From the NCBI RefSeq assembly GCF_001723175.1, contig NC_064653.1, forward strand, positions 2,542,001 to 2,606,000: a stretch of DNA of 64,000 nt, written 5' to 3'. Position numbers and translations under genes: made by a program. Numbering within the stretch: position 1 is the stretch's first letter; each line of letters begins with the position of its first letter. This document shows, piece after piece, positions 34,642 through 46,811 of this stretch. The notes under the pieces are model-generated. The model ran no database searches. It had not been told where the DNA came from and worked only from the letters and a program-made list of their open reading frames with translations. This DNA comes from Penicillium oxalicum. Its lineage: Eukaryota > Ascomycota > Eurotiomycetes > Eurotiales > Aspergillaceae.

Positions 34642-36448
34642 ATGCAGAGAACATCAGCTTGGGCACTGCTCCTTCTGGCGCAGATTGCCACTGCTCAGCA
34701 GACCGTCTGGGGACAATGTGTGTACCCCCTCTGACAGTCCGATTTTGCATGGAAAAGAAGTTGACTAATCGCATCTTGATTCTTCCAGGTGGTGGTATCG
34801 GCTACTCTGGACCGACCAGCTGTGTTGCAGGATCTTCTTGTAGCACCCAGAACTCTTGTATGTCCCCACTGAATTGCACATCGCTTGCACTTAGCAGACG
34901 TTCTAACTTCGGGGAAAAGACTACGCCCAATGTCTCCCGGGCAGTGGAAACGGCGGTGGCGGTGCGGCAACCACGACCACGACTGCTGGACAAACCACCA
35001 AGACCACCATGGCCACCACCACCACCACTTCAACCAAGACCTCAGCTGGTAGTGGCGGCAGCACAACTACTGCTCCTCCTGCTAGCAACAGTGGCAACCC
35101 CTTCAAGGGATACCAGCCTTACGTGAACCCGTACTACGCTTCCGAGGTTCAGAGCCTGGCTATTCCCTCTCTGGCAGCCTCTCTGGCGCCCAAGGCCAGC
35201 GCGGTGGCCAAGGTCCCATCCTTCGTTTGGCTGTACGTACCAATAAATCACGTTTGATGACCGATGACTGATTTCTCCTCAGGGACACTGCTGCTAAGGT
35301 CCCTACTATGGGCACTTACTTGGCAGACATCAAGGCCAAGAACGCGGCTGGTGCTAACCCACCCATTGCCGGTATCTTTGTCGTTTACGATCTTCCTGAC
35401 CGTGACTGCGCTGCTCTTGCCAGTAACGGCGAGTACTCCATCGCCAACGGCGGTGTTGCCAACTACAAGAAGTACATTGACTCGATCCGCGCTCAGCTTC
35501 TCAAGTACCCTGATGTGCACACCATCCTGGTCATCGGTAAGCAACTTCCGTGTCTGCGAAAACGTCCCGTTCTTTTGGCTCACTGTTTACCTCTACAGAA
35601 CCCGACAGTCTCGCCAACCTGGTCACCAACATGAACGTCGCCAAATGCTCGGGTGCTCACGACGCCTACCTGGAGTGCACTGACTATGCACTCAAGCAGC
35701 TCAACTTGCCCAACGTTGCCATGTACCTTGATGCCGGTAAGCTCTATTTGCAAGGCCTCCTCCGTTTTCCCATGTGGGCAGTCTGAACTAACTTCACATA
35801 GGACACGCTGGCTGGCTTGGATGGCCCGCCAACATTGGACCCGCTGCCGACCTCTTCGCCAGTGTGTACAAGAATGCCGGCTCTCCCGCCGCCGTCCGTG
35901 GATTGGCCACCAACGTTGCCAACTACAACGCCTGGTCCATCTCCACCTGCCCATCTTACACTCAGGGTGACCAGAACTGTGACGAGAAGCGCTACATCAA
36001 CGCCCTCGCTCCTCTCCTCCGCGCGAACGGCTTCGACGCCCACTTCATCATGGACACCTGTAAGTAAATCCCCATAAGGGGACCAGCACCTCTGCTCCCG
36101 ATGAGACGCACCCGATGAGACGCAGTCCTGATTTTCTAACACCTTTCCCTTTCTCTTCCAGCCCGTAACGGTGTTCAGCCCACTAAGCAACAAGCCTGGG
36201 GTGACTGGTGCAACGTCATTGGCACTGGCTTCGGTACCCCCTTCACCACCGACACTGGTGATGCTCTTCAGGACGCTTTCATCTGGGTCAAGCCCGGTGG
36301 TGAGTGTGACGGTACCTCGGACACCTCCTCTCCTCGCTACGACGCCCACTGCGGATACAGCGATGCCCTCAAGCCGGCCCCCGAGGCTGGAACTTGGTTC
36401 CAAGCCTACTTCGAGCAGCTGCTCGTCAACGCCAACCCAAGCTTCTAA
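34642..36448 (+). CDS. cbhC: Secreted GH6 cellobiohydrolase with N-terminal CBM1
   Basis: Seven exons: 34642-34717, 34789-34857, 34920-35232, 35283-35536, 35599-35736, 35802-36059 and 36162-36448, 464 residues. The order is a signal peptide (about 1-18, ending in ATA before QQTVWGQCGG), a CBM1 cellulose-binding module (WGQCGGIGYSGPTSC...YYAQC, about 19-55), a Thr/Ser/Gly linker (about 57-100), and a GH6 domain. Both catalytic-region aspartates of the family are in place, in YDLPDRDCAA and in VIEPDSLANL, and AGWLGWPANI is conserved. It releases cellobiose from the non-reducing ends of cellulose outside the cell. Such genes are normally controlled by XlnR/ClrB and CreA; I found no convincing clustered sites by eye. 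Each CBM1 cysteine is present. Homologues in Aspergillus are called cbhC. Confidence 0.97.
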
Positions 36449-36882
36449 ACGGTTGAGCAGGGACAGAATCCGTGTTTGGCGGGTTGAATCGTCTATATAT
36501 GTGATCGTGATCCTTTGTCTTAGAAGTGGTCTCAATTTGAGTATAAGTCTCTAGTTCCCCAGAGTGAAATGGAAAAGATAAAATTGAGATTATATGAATC
36601 GAGTCGAGTCCACCCGACGACCATGGTTGTCTTATCAGCAACATTTGATTTTTTTTTTTCACCTTATATTTATCGCCTTTGGCGCGGCATAGATGGACCA
36701 CACGGTCCTGATGAATAAGCATCAATCAACGGGAGAGCTGCAAATCGAAAAGCAAAAGTCAACCTTTTCCTTACTTACCGGGTATGGATCTCAACTGACC
36801 TAATCCGTTCAAATGGAGACTTGTTCAACGTGATCATTTCATCTATGATCCTGATACATATTTTCCAATTGACTCCAACCAG
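36449..36882. other. Convergent 3' spacer
   Basis: The spacer lies between the stop of cbhC (+) and the stop of the Zn2Cys6 gene (-). It is expected to hold both 3' UTRs. It has an AT-rich patch and a T run near 36650. No gene seen. Confidence 0.5.
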
Positions 36883-38976
36883 TCATTTCGCGAGTGAAAA
36901 TACAATTTCACCCCCTGAAACCCCCGCCTTCCCACCCTTGATAATCTCATCAAACCGCTGACTGATTCGCGCAAAATTCTGTCCAAAGCGACCTAATTCC
37001 TGCAACCGAATCGACACCCAGTCCTGATAAATTTGATCCGAGGTAGCCACTCCGGCCAGAAACAAGGGCCACGTAATTCGAACAATCAGATGCGGTTTTG
37101 ACCGGTAAAGTTTGAGACTCAGGTCCAGAATGAGAGATACTGCCGTTGTGAGAGACATGAAAGGTGGGTATGGAGGTGCTTGGGCCTGTGCGTGCTGGGT
37201 CGTGATATCTCGGAAACACAAGTGGTAGAATACGATGGTGCTGTAGAAAGTGATGGTGGCCCAGTAGCTTGTTTCTATTATTCGGCGGGATGTGAGAAAG
37301 ACGCTCGACTCGGACGTTGTTACTGATGCGAGGACGGTGTCGTGTTCCTGTTTTGTTTGTTAGGACGGGTGAAAATGATGAAGAAAAAAAAAGGGGGGGG
37401 GAGGGGTTGAGAATGCAAAGAGTGAAAGTGAAAAAGGCTTTCCACGGACCGTTGCGATAGAGTTGATCTCGTCAACTAGTTTTTGATACGCGGATAATCC
37501 ACTCTCCAATGGCTCTGTTGGTACACCTCGCTTGTGCTGCTCAGTGATTTTAAATTGTAGGATGTGACTTTGGTGGTAAAGAGTCAATGGCGCTACATTT
37601 TCGAGATCGTCCATGCGGGCGGTCATCGTGTAGGAATCGCCCCAGAAACGAGCCGGCGATTGTCGACTGATGCGGTAGAGCTCCGCAAGTGGAAATGGTG
37701 CCTTGTGGTGGCTGCCATTGGTGTCGAGGAAAAATTCAAAAGTCATCAAGTCAAGTTCCCCGGTGGCAGAGCTAAAGGACCAGGATGTTGGTGTGAAAAA
37801 GTATAGTGTCCAGAGTAGAAAAAGAGGGACTGAAGTTTTACCGAGTCCAGCAGATGGTGAAACGGATGTTGTTGGAAGTTCTTTGGGTTTTCCAGTAACT
37901 TCCTCGACGTTGTAGCTCTTCAACGCTGAACCATCAGGTTGTGGATGTCGAGACACACGCGTGTCCTCGAACTCAACAGAGGATGTATTTGAAAGATATT
38001 TGAACGGTCGATAAATCTCCGTTTGCAAACAAGGAATGACATGATTGAGGAGAAGGCTTTCGATCCCCCGTGTATGGATGTCGATTGCCGACGCTCCACC
38101 TCCGAAGCGATTCTCGTAGTCGATCATCAGCCACAAAGTGATGAATATGGCTTCAATTTTCTGGGGGGATTTGACCTCGGATCGCAGGGCAACCCGAAGG
38201 CTCGATAATGCCCGACCATAATGCATTCGTCCGTCAAGGTCCGTTGTTTGATCCGTTATGGTGGAGGAGACGAAATGTTCTCCCTGATCGTAGCGTCGCA
38301 TTCGATGAATTTCCCTTGCCGTACTCGCTAACATCATGCTCATAACCATGGGCTCCGTCACGGCGATTCTGGTGTATGCGTATGCAATAGTGGACCATGG
38401 CCAGTGCTTGCCGAGCAGGATCACGAGGGTTGAGTTTTGGAGATAATTTAGGCATTCCCGATCGAACGCCGACAATATAAGCGTATTAGCTGCTTGGACG
38501 ATCCGAGACTGGTCTCCCAAGCCAGGATTCGGGGATAGATGCAACGCCGGCGGACTCTGACGAGCATCTGGGACGACCTGTTGCCTCAAAGCAGGTTTCA
38601 GGCACACTTTCTGCACTTGACGCTCGCGAGGACCGCTTGGCTTTTCAGCACTGGATCTGGACTCGGCAACAGTGCTCCCGGTAGTAGAGGATGTCTTGCG
38701 GGGGATTGGACCTCCTTTCCATTCGCACTGGAGTCCCGCGCTCGAACACCGACGACATTGGGGCTCTTTGCCATCCGCAACATGTTTCTCTTCATCACAT
38801 TTGACTTTGCGGATGCGACATGTTCGGCAACCTGCTCGGGTATGTCAGCCAGTTGGTCGTGTGTATTGGACTGCTGCCGGGCATCTCGAACAGGCCAGTC
38901 AAGTAATCACCGGAATGATTGGCCGAAATGGAATGGATGTACCAGTCTTCGATCTCGTCTTTCCTTGCCTGCGCAT
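36883..38976 (-). CDS. Zn2Cys6 fungal transcription factor
   Basis: Three exons on the minus strand: 38976-38943, 38831-37450 and 37347-36883, 626 residues. The 34-base first exon gives MRRQGKTRSKT and splices (GTACAT...GCTGACAT...CAG) into a C6 zinc cluster: CRTCRIRKVKCDE, a 12-residue loop, then CRRCSSAGLQCEW. The rest looks like the fungal-specific regulatory domain (ARE-type helices such as YGRALSSLRVALRS and WLMIDYENRFGGG). A hydrophobic patch at 37772-37841 has intron-like ends, but its removal would break the frame, so I keep it as coding. The last intron uses a weak donor (GTCCGT). It is divergent from the M20 amidohydrolase, so it is a candidate pathway regulator for that gene and the permease. 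DNA target unknown. Confidence 0.85.
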
Positions 38977-39658
38977 GTTTGCATTAATCTTCCGACCGCT
39001 GACCGCCGACCCCACATTCAGTATTTTCTGGTCGCGATTGCCAGCGTCTGGACGGGCCTCTTCCGAGATAACGATGGAGGCGATACCCGGTCAGAGCCTG
39101 GGATGACTTGGTGAGACCACACTAGATGATTTTCAGTGGCTAGAACATCGAGCTGAGCTGAATGCAAGGTGCTATTGAGAAGCGGGGTGCTCTCAATTAT
39201 CTTCTGTTGCCGAGTGGAGGCACATGTTCTCTCACTCCAGAACCCTCAAATAGTCATAATGCCAAGGGTGGAAACACGATCTGCCGATGCCAGTAAGCCG
39301 ATTGGCTCTATCGGCAACGCACGTGGGTTGGAATTTCTGGGGATCGCCACATTTCGCACGATAAGGAGAAAAAGAAGACAGTTGCAGTCGATCGTTGCCG
39401 AGCACGAGGTGTTCCAAAGGACGTCAGGCGATAAAGCGGGGAATAGACTCCACAGACCAAGTTGGAAGTCTGAAGAGGAAAAGATGGAAAGTCAGCTTTT
39501 ATTGCTCTTGTTGGGAAGCCATGTGACTTTAAAAAGCACAAGATCCATGAGACCTCATTGTTGCATTCCATGTTGGTTCGATCATATTGAAATTTTGTAC
39601 TCTGAGCACTGCAACAAGTATATTCACCACGCCGAAGAAAGATACTGAATCTCGCAAG
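38977..39658. promoter_or_regulatory. Bidirectional promoter of the regulator and the amidohydrolase
   Basis: The 680 bases between the two divergent starts hold no supported gene. Three HGATAR (GATA-factor) matches lie at 39197-39202 (-), 39359-39364 (+) and 39429-39434 (+). That number is about what chance allows, so it is only a weak hint of AreA-type nitrogen control. Confidence 0.4.
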
Positions 39659-41206
39659 ATGCGTACCTCCGAAGTTCAAAAGCCATTGTTGGACAGCGTC
39701 CAGGAGACTCTCCGGCGATATGATTCCCAGCTCAAGGAGATCAATCATAAGGTTCGCCAGTCTACACCCACCAATTTCATTTCTTGTACTCTCTTATTGA
39801 CTCAAACCTCAGATCTGGTCTAATCCCGAACTTGCCTACGAAGAGTTCCAAGCCCACGATCATATCTGTGATCTCTTCAGCGGTCTCGAGTCCCAGGGGT
39901 ATCAGGTTCGTCGCAAGGTCTACGGCTTGGAGACAGCTTTTGAAATTGAATACACCCATGGAAGTGGTGGGCGCCTTGTGGTGTTTAATGCAGAATATGG
40001 TATGAGCCCTTGAGCTACGATCCGCTTATTTCTCAAACCTGAGCGACGAAGCTCAACCAAATATAGATGCACTCCCCGGAATCGGCCATGCATGTGGTCA
40101 CAATCTGATCGCGACAAGCGCAATTGCGGCCTTTCTTGCTACCTGCGAGACGATGAAGTCACAGGCGCAGGCATCAGGGATATCCGGTTTCACCGTCCGT
40201 CTGTTGGGAACCCCGGCTGAGGAGTCGGGGGGCGGCAAAGTGAAGCTGATCGAAGCGGGAGCATACAAGAACGTCGACGCCTGTTTGATGGTACACCCAG
40301 CTCCCATGTCCCCCAGTCATCCAGAAGTACACAGTATTGCAACTGTGGTAGAAGGAGGGTATCTTGCCAACGACAAAGTCGAGGTGACATTTACCGGAAA
40401 GCCCGCGCATGCAGCTGCGGCTCCATGGGAAGGAATCAACGCCCTGGACGCGGTGGTCGCGGCCTATGTCAACATTTCGCTCCTACGACAACAGATTCTG
40501 CCCTCGCAAAGGGTTCACGGTGTAATTGTCAATGGAGGCGATCGCCCCAATATTGTCCCCATGTCCGCCACGTTGGATTACTATATTCGTTCGCCTACGA
40601 AGAAGACACTGCAGCAACTCACAGCAAAAGTCATCAAGTGCTTCGAAGCCGCTGCAACCGCGACTGGATGTAAAGTAGAATACAAATGGTACGTGATCAT
40701 TCTATGCGCTATTAGATCCCACCTTGGAGATTATTTGACTCACTCGTCTCTCCGGTTTTTCTTCCTTTTTTTCTATGGCAGGGGTGTATCATACGATGAT
40801 CTGAAACCCAACATGCCCATCTGCGAAAGTTTCGTCGCTGCAATGGGAGCGCTGGGTCGCCAAACCATGCTCGACAACTCCGCCCAAAAGAGTACAATGT
40901 CGGGTGGCGCCTCCACTGATATGGGTCTGTCTATGGCGATCTTTTTTTCTTCTCTGATTTCTCGTCGATACTAACACAGTGGTAGGCAACGTCTCTTATG
41001 TTGTACCGGGCTTCCATGGAATCTTCTGTATTCCTGCAAAGGGGGTCAATCATACTCATGAATTCACCAGCGGGGCAGGCTCACCCGAAGCGTTTGAGAG
41101 AGCCATCCACTGTAGTGCTGGAATGGCAGTGGTCGGGTGCCAAGTTTTGATCGACAACCAATTTGCAGAGGCAGTGAAGAAGGACTTTGAGAGTAGATGT
41201 ACATAG
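39659..41206 (+). CDS. M20-family amidohydrolase/peptidase (ACY1L2-type)
   Basis: Five exons: 39659-39751, 39813-39999, 40067-40688, 40782-40924 and 40986-41206, 421 residues. Family landmarks are NAEYDALPGIGHACGHN (metal-binding Asp and His), GTPAEESGGGK (catalytic and metal Glu), MVHPAPMSP, the dimerisation segment with GKPAHAAAAPWEGINALDA, and the C-terminal VNHTHEFT with the last metal His. Members hydrolyse amide bonds in dipeptides, N-acyl amino acids or amides, using two metal ions in the cytosol. Some donors are weak (GTTCGC, GTCTGT), but each join is needed to keep a conserved motif in frame. A Zn2Cys6 gene lies divergently upstream and a DAL5-type permease downstream on the same strand. 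Substrate unknown. Confidence 0.92.
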
Positions 41207-42010
41207 TTGAATATGCCACATTGTCTAGAAGCGATACTTTTGGCCGGTTCCTGAAAAGCTCCGAAAAGGAATCCTTGATCTTGACTTTCATCACAACTTG
41301 CTATAGATAGGCTACCTGGACGACTTTTTTTTCTCGTAATCACAAATCATTCCCCTCTGTGCGAGTAAACAGAAGGAACAGGGACGGGTCTAAGAGAAAC
41401 CCGAGTGAGCATAGTCCTATTCGTTTTTAGCCTGGATCAAAATCGGTCGGCTACGACATGGCAGGTACCATGGAAACAACACTCAGGCCGTTCAATCGTG
41501 TGTTAGATTTCTGATATCGGTCTCGTGTCGCCCATGGTGTTTCTCTTTTGCCTATCTCTCTGCAAGAGTGCATCGTGGATAAGGTCAACCTCTCTCCTCC
41601 GCTCGAGCCCCTCGTCAACCTGGTCAAGCCACCAACTTGTTTGCCGACCGAGCCAATCACAACCCTCCCTCGACATGGAACCCAATCCGCAACGTGGAGA
41701 TTATCAAACTGGCCATTTTGCGGGGAAGAAGATACGCGATTCTTGCGGGCGGACTCGAGACCAATGAAATAAGGTTGATAAAGGTAAAGAATGGATGAAA
41801 TGATAGCAGTGTAAGTAGTACGTCGACTCCAATTGTCTCCCCAGAATAAGGTTTGAGGGGTAAGTCAAGGAGGGTCTGGGCATCGTCGTGTGCGCGTATA
41901 TAATGAACTGCTCTAGTCGAATCCTATTCTTGCGATCTAATGAGAACCAGATCTGGCAAATTTTTCATCGATCGCCAGAAGTTTGACACTTGCGTTGCTG
42001 TCCTTAAAGC
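41207..42010. other. Intergenic region upstream of the permease
   Basis: No gene seen. The right end is the permease promoter (see the TATA box). Confidence 0.5.
41897..41903 (+). promoter_or_regulatory. TATA box of the DAL5-type permease
   Basis: TATATAA lies 108 bases before the ATG at 42011. Confidence 0.55.
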
Positions 42011-44160
42011 ATGAGCGGGAAAGACATGAAGAAGCAAGATCATTCTTGCGTGGAAAAAGAGACGATGCCTCGACAAAGTGTTGACCATGGGACCTTGGAG
42101 CAGCATCATGCAGAGTCCATGCCATATTCGGCTGCTGCAGAGAGAAGACTCGTGCGGAAAATTGATTTCACGTGAGTCTGCACTTTTGATTCGAGATATT
42201 GGGGATTGATGAGGCTGATGGCTAAGCTCGTCTGGAATGGTAGGATCCTCCCAATCATGCTGGTGGCATATATGATGGCCTTTCTCGACAAGCAGACCCT
42301 CAACTATGCAGCCCTGATGGGACTCCAACAAGATCTTCATCTAGTTGGATCTCAGTATAGTTGGACGTCTGGAATATTCTATTTCGGATATCTTTTCTTT
42401 TCGTGAGTCTTTGGAGCCTTACACCTTTTCAGACAGGCCATCTCTTGCCATCTCTTCCTGTGAAACTCACTTGTGAATAATCTTCCTAGATACCCGGCGT
42501 CGCTGCTGATGGTCAAGTTCCCCCTGGGCAAGTACCTAGCTATCAACTTGTAAGTCAAATGTCATTTCAGCACACTAATAGCCTGTATCTGATCACATGT
42601 TTGTGCAGTATATTATGGGCTGTGGTACTAGCCTGTCACGCTGCAACGAAAGACTTTGCGACTCTGATGGTAACTCGTTTTCTTCTTGGATGCACCGAGG
42701 CCAGTCTGTCCCCCGGATTCACCTTGATCACCTCACTTTGGTATCGTAACTCGGAACAACCACTTCGTGCGGGAATCTGGTTCTGTGGGAATGCAATCTC
42801 GGCGATCATAGGAAACTTGATCGCTGTGGGGATTTTGCAAATCAAAGAGAAACTTGCTCCATGGCAGGTATGTTGCGCTTCCTCATCTCTCCCTCATCAT
42901 TATCACTATGGTGGAGACCATGGGATGCTTGGTTTCTGATGTAATGTTCCTATTATATACAGTGGCTTTTTATCATCTTTGGACTCGCGACGCTTGCATG
43001 GGGCATCTTGATGCTGCTTCGTCTTCCCGACTCGCCTACCAACGCCAAGTTTCTTACTGATGCCGAGAGAGAAATTGCTATTGAACGAATGAGAGCCAAT
43101 CAAACTGGATTCAAAAACACCAAGATTGACCGCAGTCAAATTGCAGAAGCCTTTTTGGACATTAAGACCTGGCTTCTTGTCGTTCTGATTCTGGCGTCGA
43201 ATATTCCCAATGGTGGTTTCACCACTGTAGGTCCTACCTGGAGTTTTTGCGTCCCAAGCGCTGTGGTCGGAATTTCAAGGTTCTTTGCGCACAAAATACT
43301 GAAATCCTCTTGTAGTTCAATGGCCTCGTCCTGAAGGGCTTTGGGTTCGACACTTTTCATACCCTTTTGCTTGGCATACCCGGCGGATTTATTATCTTTG
43401 TTGCTGTACTTGCGAGGTCAGTCTTTTGTGATGAACTCCAGCACTCTTTTCCCGTTCCTCCTCTTTGGGGTTTTTTTCCCTTCTGCTGGATCAACACGAA
43501 ACTGACTTGGTATTTAAGTTGCACAATTTCATCCAAAGTCCCCAATAGCCGCTGTCTCGTCATCGCCGCTACAATCACAATCAGCATCGTCGGTAGCGTC
43601 ATGGTCTATGCCGGCACCAGTACGGGCGTTCGGTACACCGGCCTCCTCTTGATGGGCATTTACTCCTGCAGCATGCCAGTTTCATTGGCAATGATCAGCT
43701 CGAATGTGGGTGGTTTTACCAAGAGATCCTCAGTGAGCGCCATTTACTTCATCATGTACTGTGCTGGCAACATCATTGGGCCGCAATTATTTTTCGAGCA
43801 CCAGGCACCCAAGTACCAAGTGAGTGATTATTCCTTTTATTCGTTACCGTCTAAATCGCGATTGTTTGTTGGTTGTTCACCTCGAGTTGCTGTTTTTTTG
43901 CTGCTTTTACTTTTTCTTCATCTTGTGCTAATGTCGAATAGAGTGGGTTTTTGGCCATTATTATCTGTCTCGCTATTTGCGTCGCGACCGCGTTGGCCTT
44001 GTTCTTTTATCTGCGCTGGGAGAATGCGCGACGGGATAAGTTAGGATCCGCAGTTCTTCCCGGAGCTGCCGAGATGAGCGAAAAAGGTGGCGCGGGAGTT
44101 GTGCAAGATCTGGTGGATACAACGGACCTGAAGAATATGAATTTCCGCTACGTGTATTAG
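42011..44160 (+). CDS. MFS permease of the allantoate/nicotinate (DAL5/TNA1) family
   Basis: Eight exons: 42011-42171, 42244-42402, 42490-42549, 42609-42867, 42963-43226, 43316-43416, 43519-43819 and 43942-44160, 507 residues, normal for anion:cation symporters. A hydrophilic N-terminus is followed by about twelve membrane helices. Landmarks are FLDKQTLNYAALMGLQ in helix 1, YPASLLMVKFPLGKYL, RFLLGCTEASLSPGF in helix 4, a central hydrophilic loop with SPTNAKFLTDAEREIAIERMR, and the second half with GTSTGVRYTGLLLMG. The C-terminal tail is cytosolic. It brings an organic acid, amide or vitamin-like compound into the cell with H+ or Na+. The nearby M20 hydrolase suggests uptake of an amide-bearing nitrogen source, an inference only. 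Confidence 0.92.
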
Positions 44161-45215
44161 TATGAGCTTTGGATTAGTCTTCGAAATCAATTATGATCTT
44201 CTTCTTTTTAACATGGATTCCCAGACAATACATAGGGCTGAAGCTTGGTAGAGGGATCTTATTTGGGGTCCGGATCACGAATCACACTCTATCAAGTCTA
44301 TACCATGGAAATACTCCTCGGACATATTACGTGCTAATTCCAGTACACTCGACTGGAAAAAAGAGATGAAAAGTGATAAAAGTGGGTTCAATCTGAAGAG
44401 AAACACAATTCAGAATGCTAGTGGCAAGGAGCTAGTGGCATGGAGAGCTCGGATCATGGTTCACCTCAATGTGACTCATCGAGAATCGACCCTACCCTCC
44501 TCGTCTGAGGTCACACCTCTCGAACCGTACAGCAAGAACTCCTTGACCTGAACGGAACCCAGGCCTCTAAGAAAAGGAAAAGACTGTCCAGACTCGCGCG
44601 GTTTCGAATACTCTGCGAGGTGAGGCCACGATAAAACCAAAGGGAATCTGTAATATCAATTCATGAAAACGGACTTTCAAGGCTCCCAAAAAGAAACAAA
44701 AAACTATCAATTTATACTCGGTCAAGGTAGGAAAGCGGAAATGGTTGCGTGAGAGGGTGGCGAGGCCTCGGAATCAAAACGAATTCACCAGCGCTGGACT
44801 GAACGACTTGCTCTAACTAGGAGGATCTTGGAATCCTGAAAGAGGGAAGGAGAATTCGGGCAGCCAGGAGCTTAGTTGTTCACGGGGGCCCCAGAGTGAT
44901 CTAGTTTCAAGTTTATGAAGTTCTCGTGTCTTAACCTTATCCCTCAAAAGGCACTCATAAGGATCTCTAGCCGATTGTTTAAAAAATAGCGGGTCAAGAT
45001 CCGGGAGTGGCTGAGGGCCTTCTAGATCCCTGGGGGGGAACCCTATTCGGTAAGCTTGGGAGAAGGTGGATACTGTGGGGGCGGACTAGTGCATGATTTA
45101 TCGTGCGTCATGCACTCTATTGGCTACATCTTGAAGGGATTAAAGCTCGAGTCGTTGGCTCACAGTAGTTTGACTCTGCAAGCACTAAAAACTTTTCCAC
45201 AATTCAGCAGTGATC
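44161..45215. other. Intergenic region
   Basis: One kilobase without a recognisable gene; only short open frames. It should contain the permease 3' UTR and the former promoter of the P450 gene. Confidence 0.5.
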
Positions 45216-46811
45216 ATGATTGCCGAGCTGTTCCCCAGTGTTCCTGGATGGACCTTGATTGCGATTCTGGTCGGTCTTTATTGTCTGATCCCAAGCCAAC
45301 AATCACAATTCCCCCTGGTCAACCACTATCCCGGCGACCTTTTTCGCCGGAAGGCGTACCAAAAGTATAGCCACAATGCTAAAAAGCTCATTGCCGATGG
45401 ACTCGCCAAGTATCAGGGCCCATTCACTCTCCTGATTCCAAAGGGGAAGAAAATCATCTTGCCTTCGTTCCTCAGTGACTGGGTCAAGACGAACAGAGAC
45501 CTTGATCACCAGGAGCTGGTCAGAGAGGAATATTTTTCAAAGTTCCCCAGATTTGAAGCTCTCTATGCTGCACACAGCCCCGACAGAATGTTGATCGACT
45601 TGCTTCGAACCAAGTTGACTCAGTTAGAGGAACTTTTGCCCACGATCAACCAGCACGTTACGATTGCTTTGCAACAACACGGGGGGGGGGGGGGGAGGAC
45701 CAGTCCTGGCATCAACTTGAATGGGAAAAAGATACCACCGGAATCATTTCACTGGCAGCGGCCTCGGTATTTGTGGGGCCCGGAATGGCCCTGGACTCTG
45801 AATGGCAAAATGTCGTCCAAACATATGTCCGGGAATTCTTCACTGTGGTGGGTGAACTAAGCGCGTGGTCACCCCCTCTTCGTCCCATCGTTCAATGAGT
45901 TTTGCCGCACAGCTCCGCATGTCGCGATCTTGTCCGGAAATCTCGTGTGATCATGCAAGATGCTATCCGCAAAAGGGAAGTGGAAAAGGAAGAGGCATAA
46001 CGTCAGGGACAAGCGGCACCACAGCACAAAGATGTTCTTTCCTGGACCTCCAACATTGCAAGCAACAAGCTACCCGCCGGCGACATTCAACTTGCTTTGG
46101 CCATGGCAGGAGTTTTCACCACAAGCGAAGCCTTTAGACAGGCTCTTATCGATCTTGCCCAGCATCCGGAGCTGGTCGCGCCCCTGAGAGAGGAAGTCAC
46201 GCAGTGCATCGCGGAGCATAGATTGTCTCAGATTGCGCTGCAGAGGATGGAATTACTGGACAGCGTGATGAAGGAGTCCCAAAGATTCACCCCCGCATTA
46301 GGTAAAATCCAATGATCAACAAGCACACACAATTCAACCTGACTAACGGGGTTTAGTGGGACCGGAACGTAAGGTGATTCGTGATACTACGCTTCCGGAT
46401 GGCAGAACGATACCAAAAGGGTCCCACCTGATGGTTGACTCGAGCGACATGTGGAGTTCCGAAGTTCACAAGCAGCCTGATACTTTCGATGGGTACCGCT
46501 TTGTGAAGCGGCGTCAGACTGGAGACAAAGCGAGCTCATATGTGCAGTCAAGTCGGGAGCACAATGTATTTGGGAGTGAAAGACATATTTGCCCTGGCCG
46601 GTTCTTCGCCGGTACCGAGTTGAAGATATGTTTGGCTCACATCCTGTTGAAGTACGATATCCAGTTGAAGGAGGGTTATGTTTCTGCGCCCTTGCAATTC
46701 GGAGCTTATGTCGTCATTGACCCATTTGCCAATTTTGAGGTTCGGCGGAGATCAGAGACTGAACCATGCCCGTTGAAGGTGAGACCAAGCTTCTGGATTT
46801 TTTTGTGGTGA
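45216..46811 (+). pseudogene. Cytochrome P450, broken by a frame shift and two stop codons
   Basis: The frame from 45216 encodes an N-terminal anchor (about 15 hydrophobic residues) and P450 features such as FFxxKAY-like FRRKAYQKY and FPRFEALYAAHSPDRMLIDLLRTKL. It fails at a run of 15 G (45681-45695). P450 sequence resumes in another frame (DTTGIISLAAASVFVGPG), where TGA at 45896 and TAA at 45998 interrupt otherwise collinear homology. It then goes on through the I helix (AMAGVFTTSE), the K-helix ExxR (ESQR, about 46276), one good intron (46302-46356 with CTGACTAAC), and the heme-binding FGSERHICPGRFFAG (about 46569-46613). The end is uncertain (stop at 46811 or a donor near 46779). The G run could be an assembly slip, but the two stops need separate explanations, so I judge it a decayed gene. 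Confidence 0.8.
45681..45695 (+). repeat. G15 homopolymer
   Basis: Fifteen consecutive G residues inside the P450 frame, where the family normally has a short W-G-E-D segment. It is an expanded mononucleotide tract or a sequencing problem. Confidence 0.9.

Noticed and set aside
37772..37841. Possible 70-base intron in the Zn2Cys6 gene
   Set aside because: Ends are GT-AG, but removal shifts the frame and destroys the open downstream sequence; no clear branch site.
39197..39434. Three GATA-factor sites between the regulator and the amidohydrolase
   Set aside because: About two are expected by chance in a region this long, so they are not evidence by themselves.
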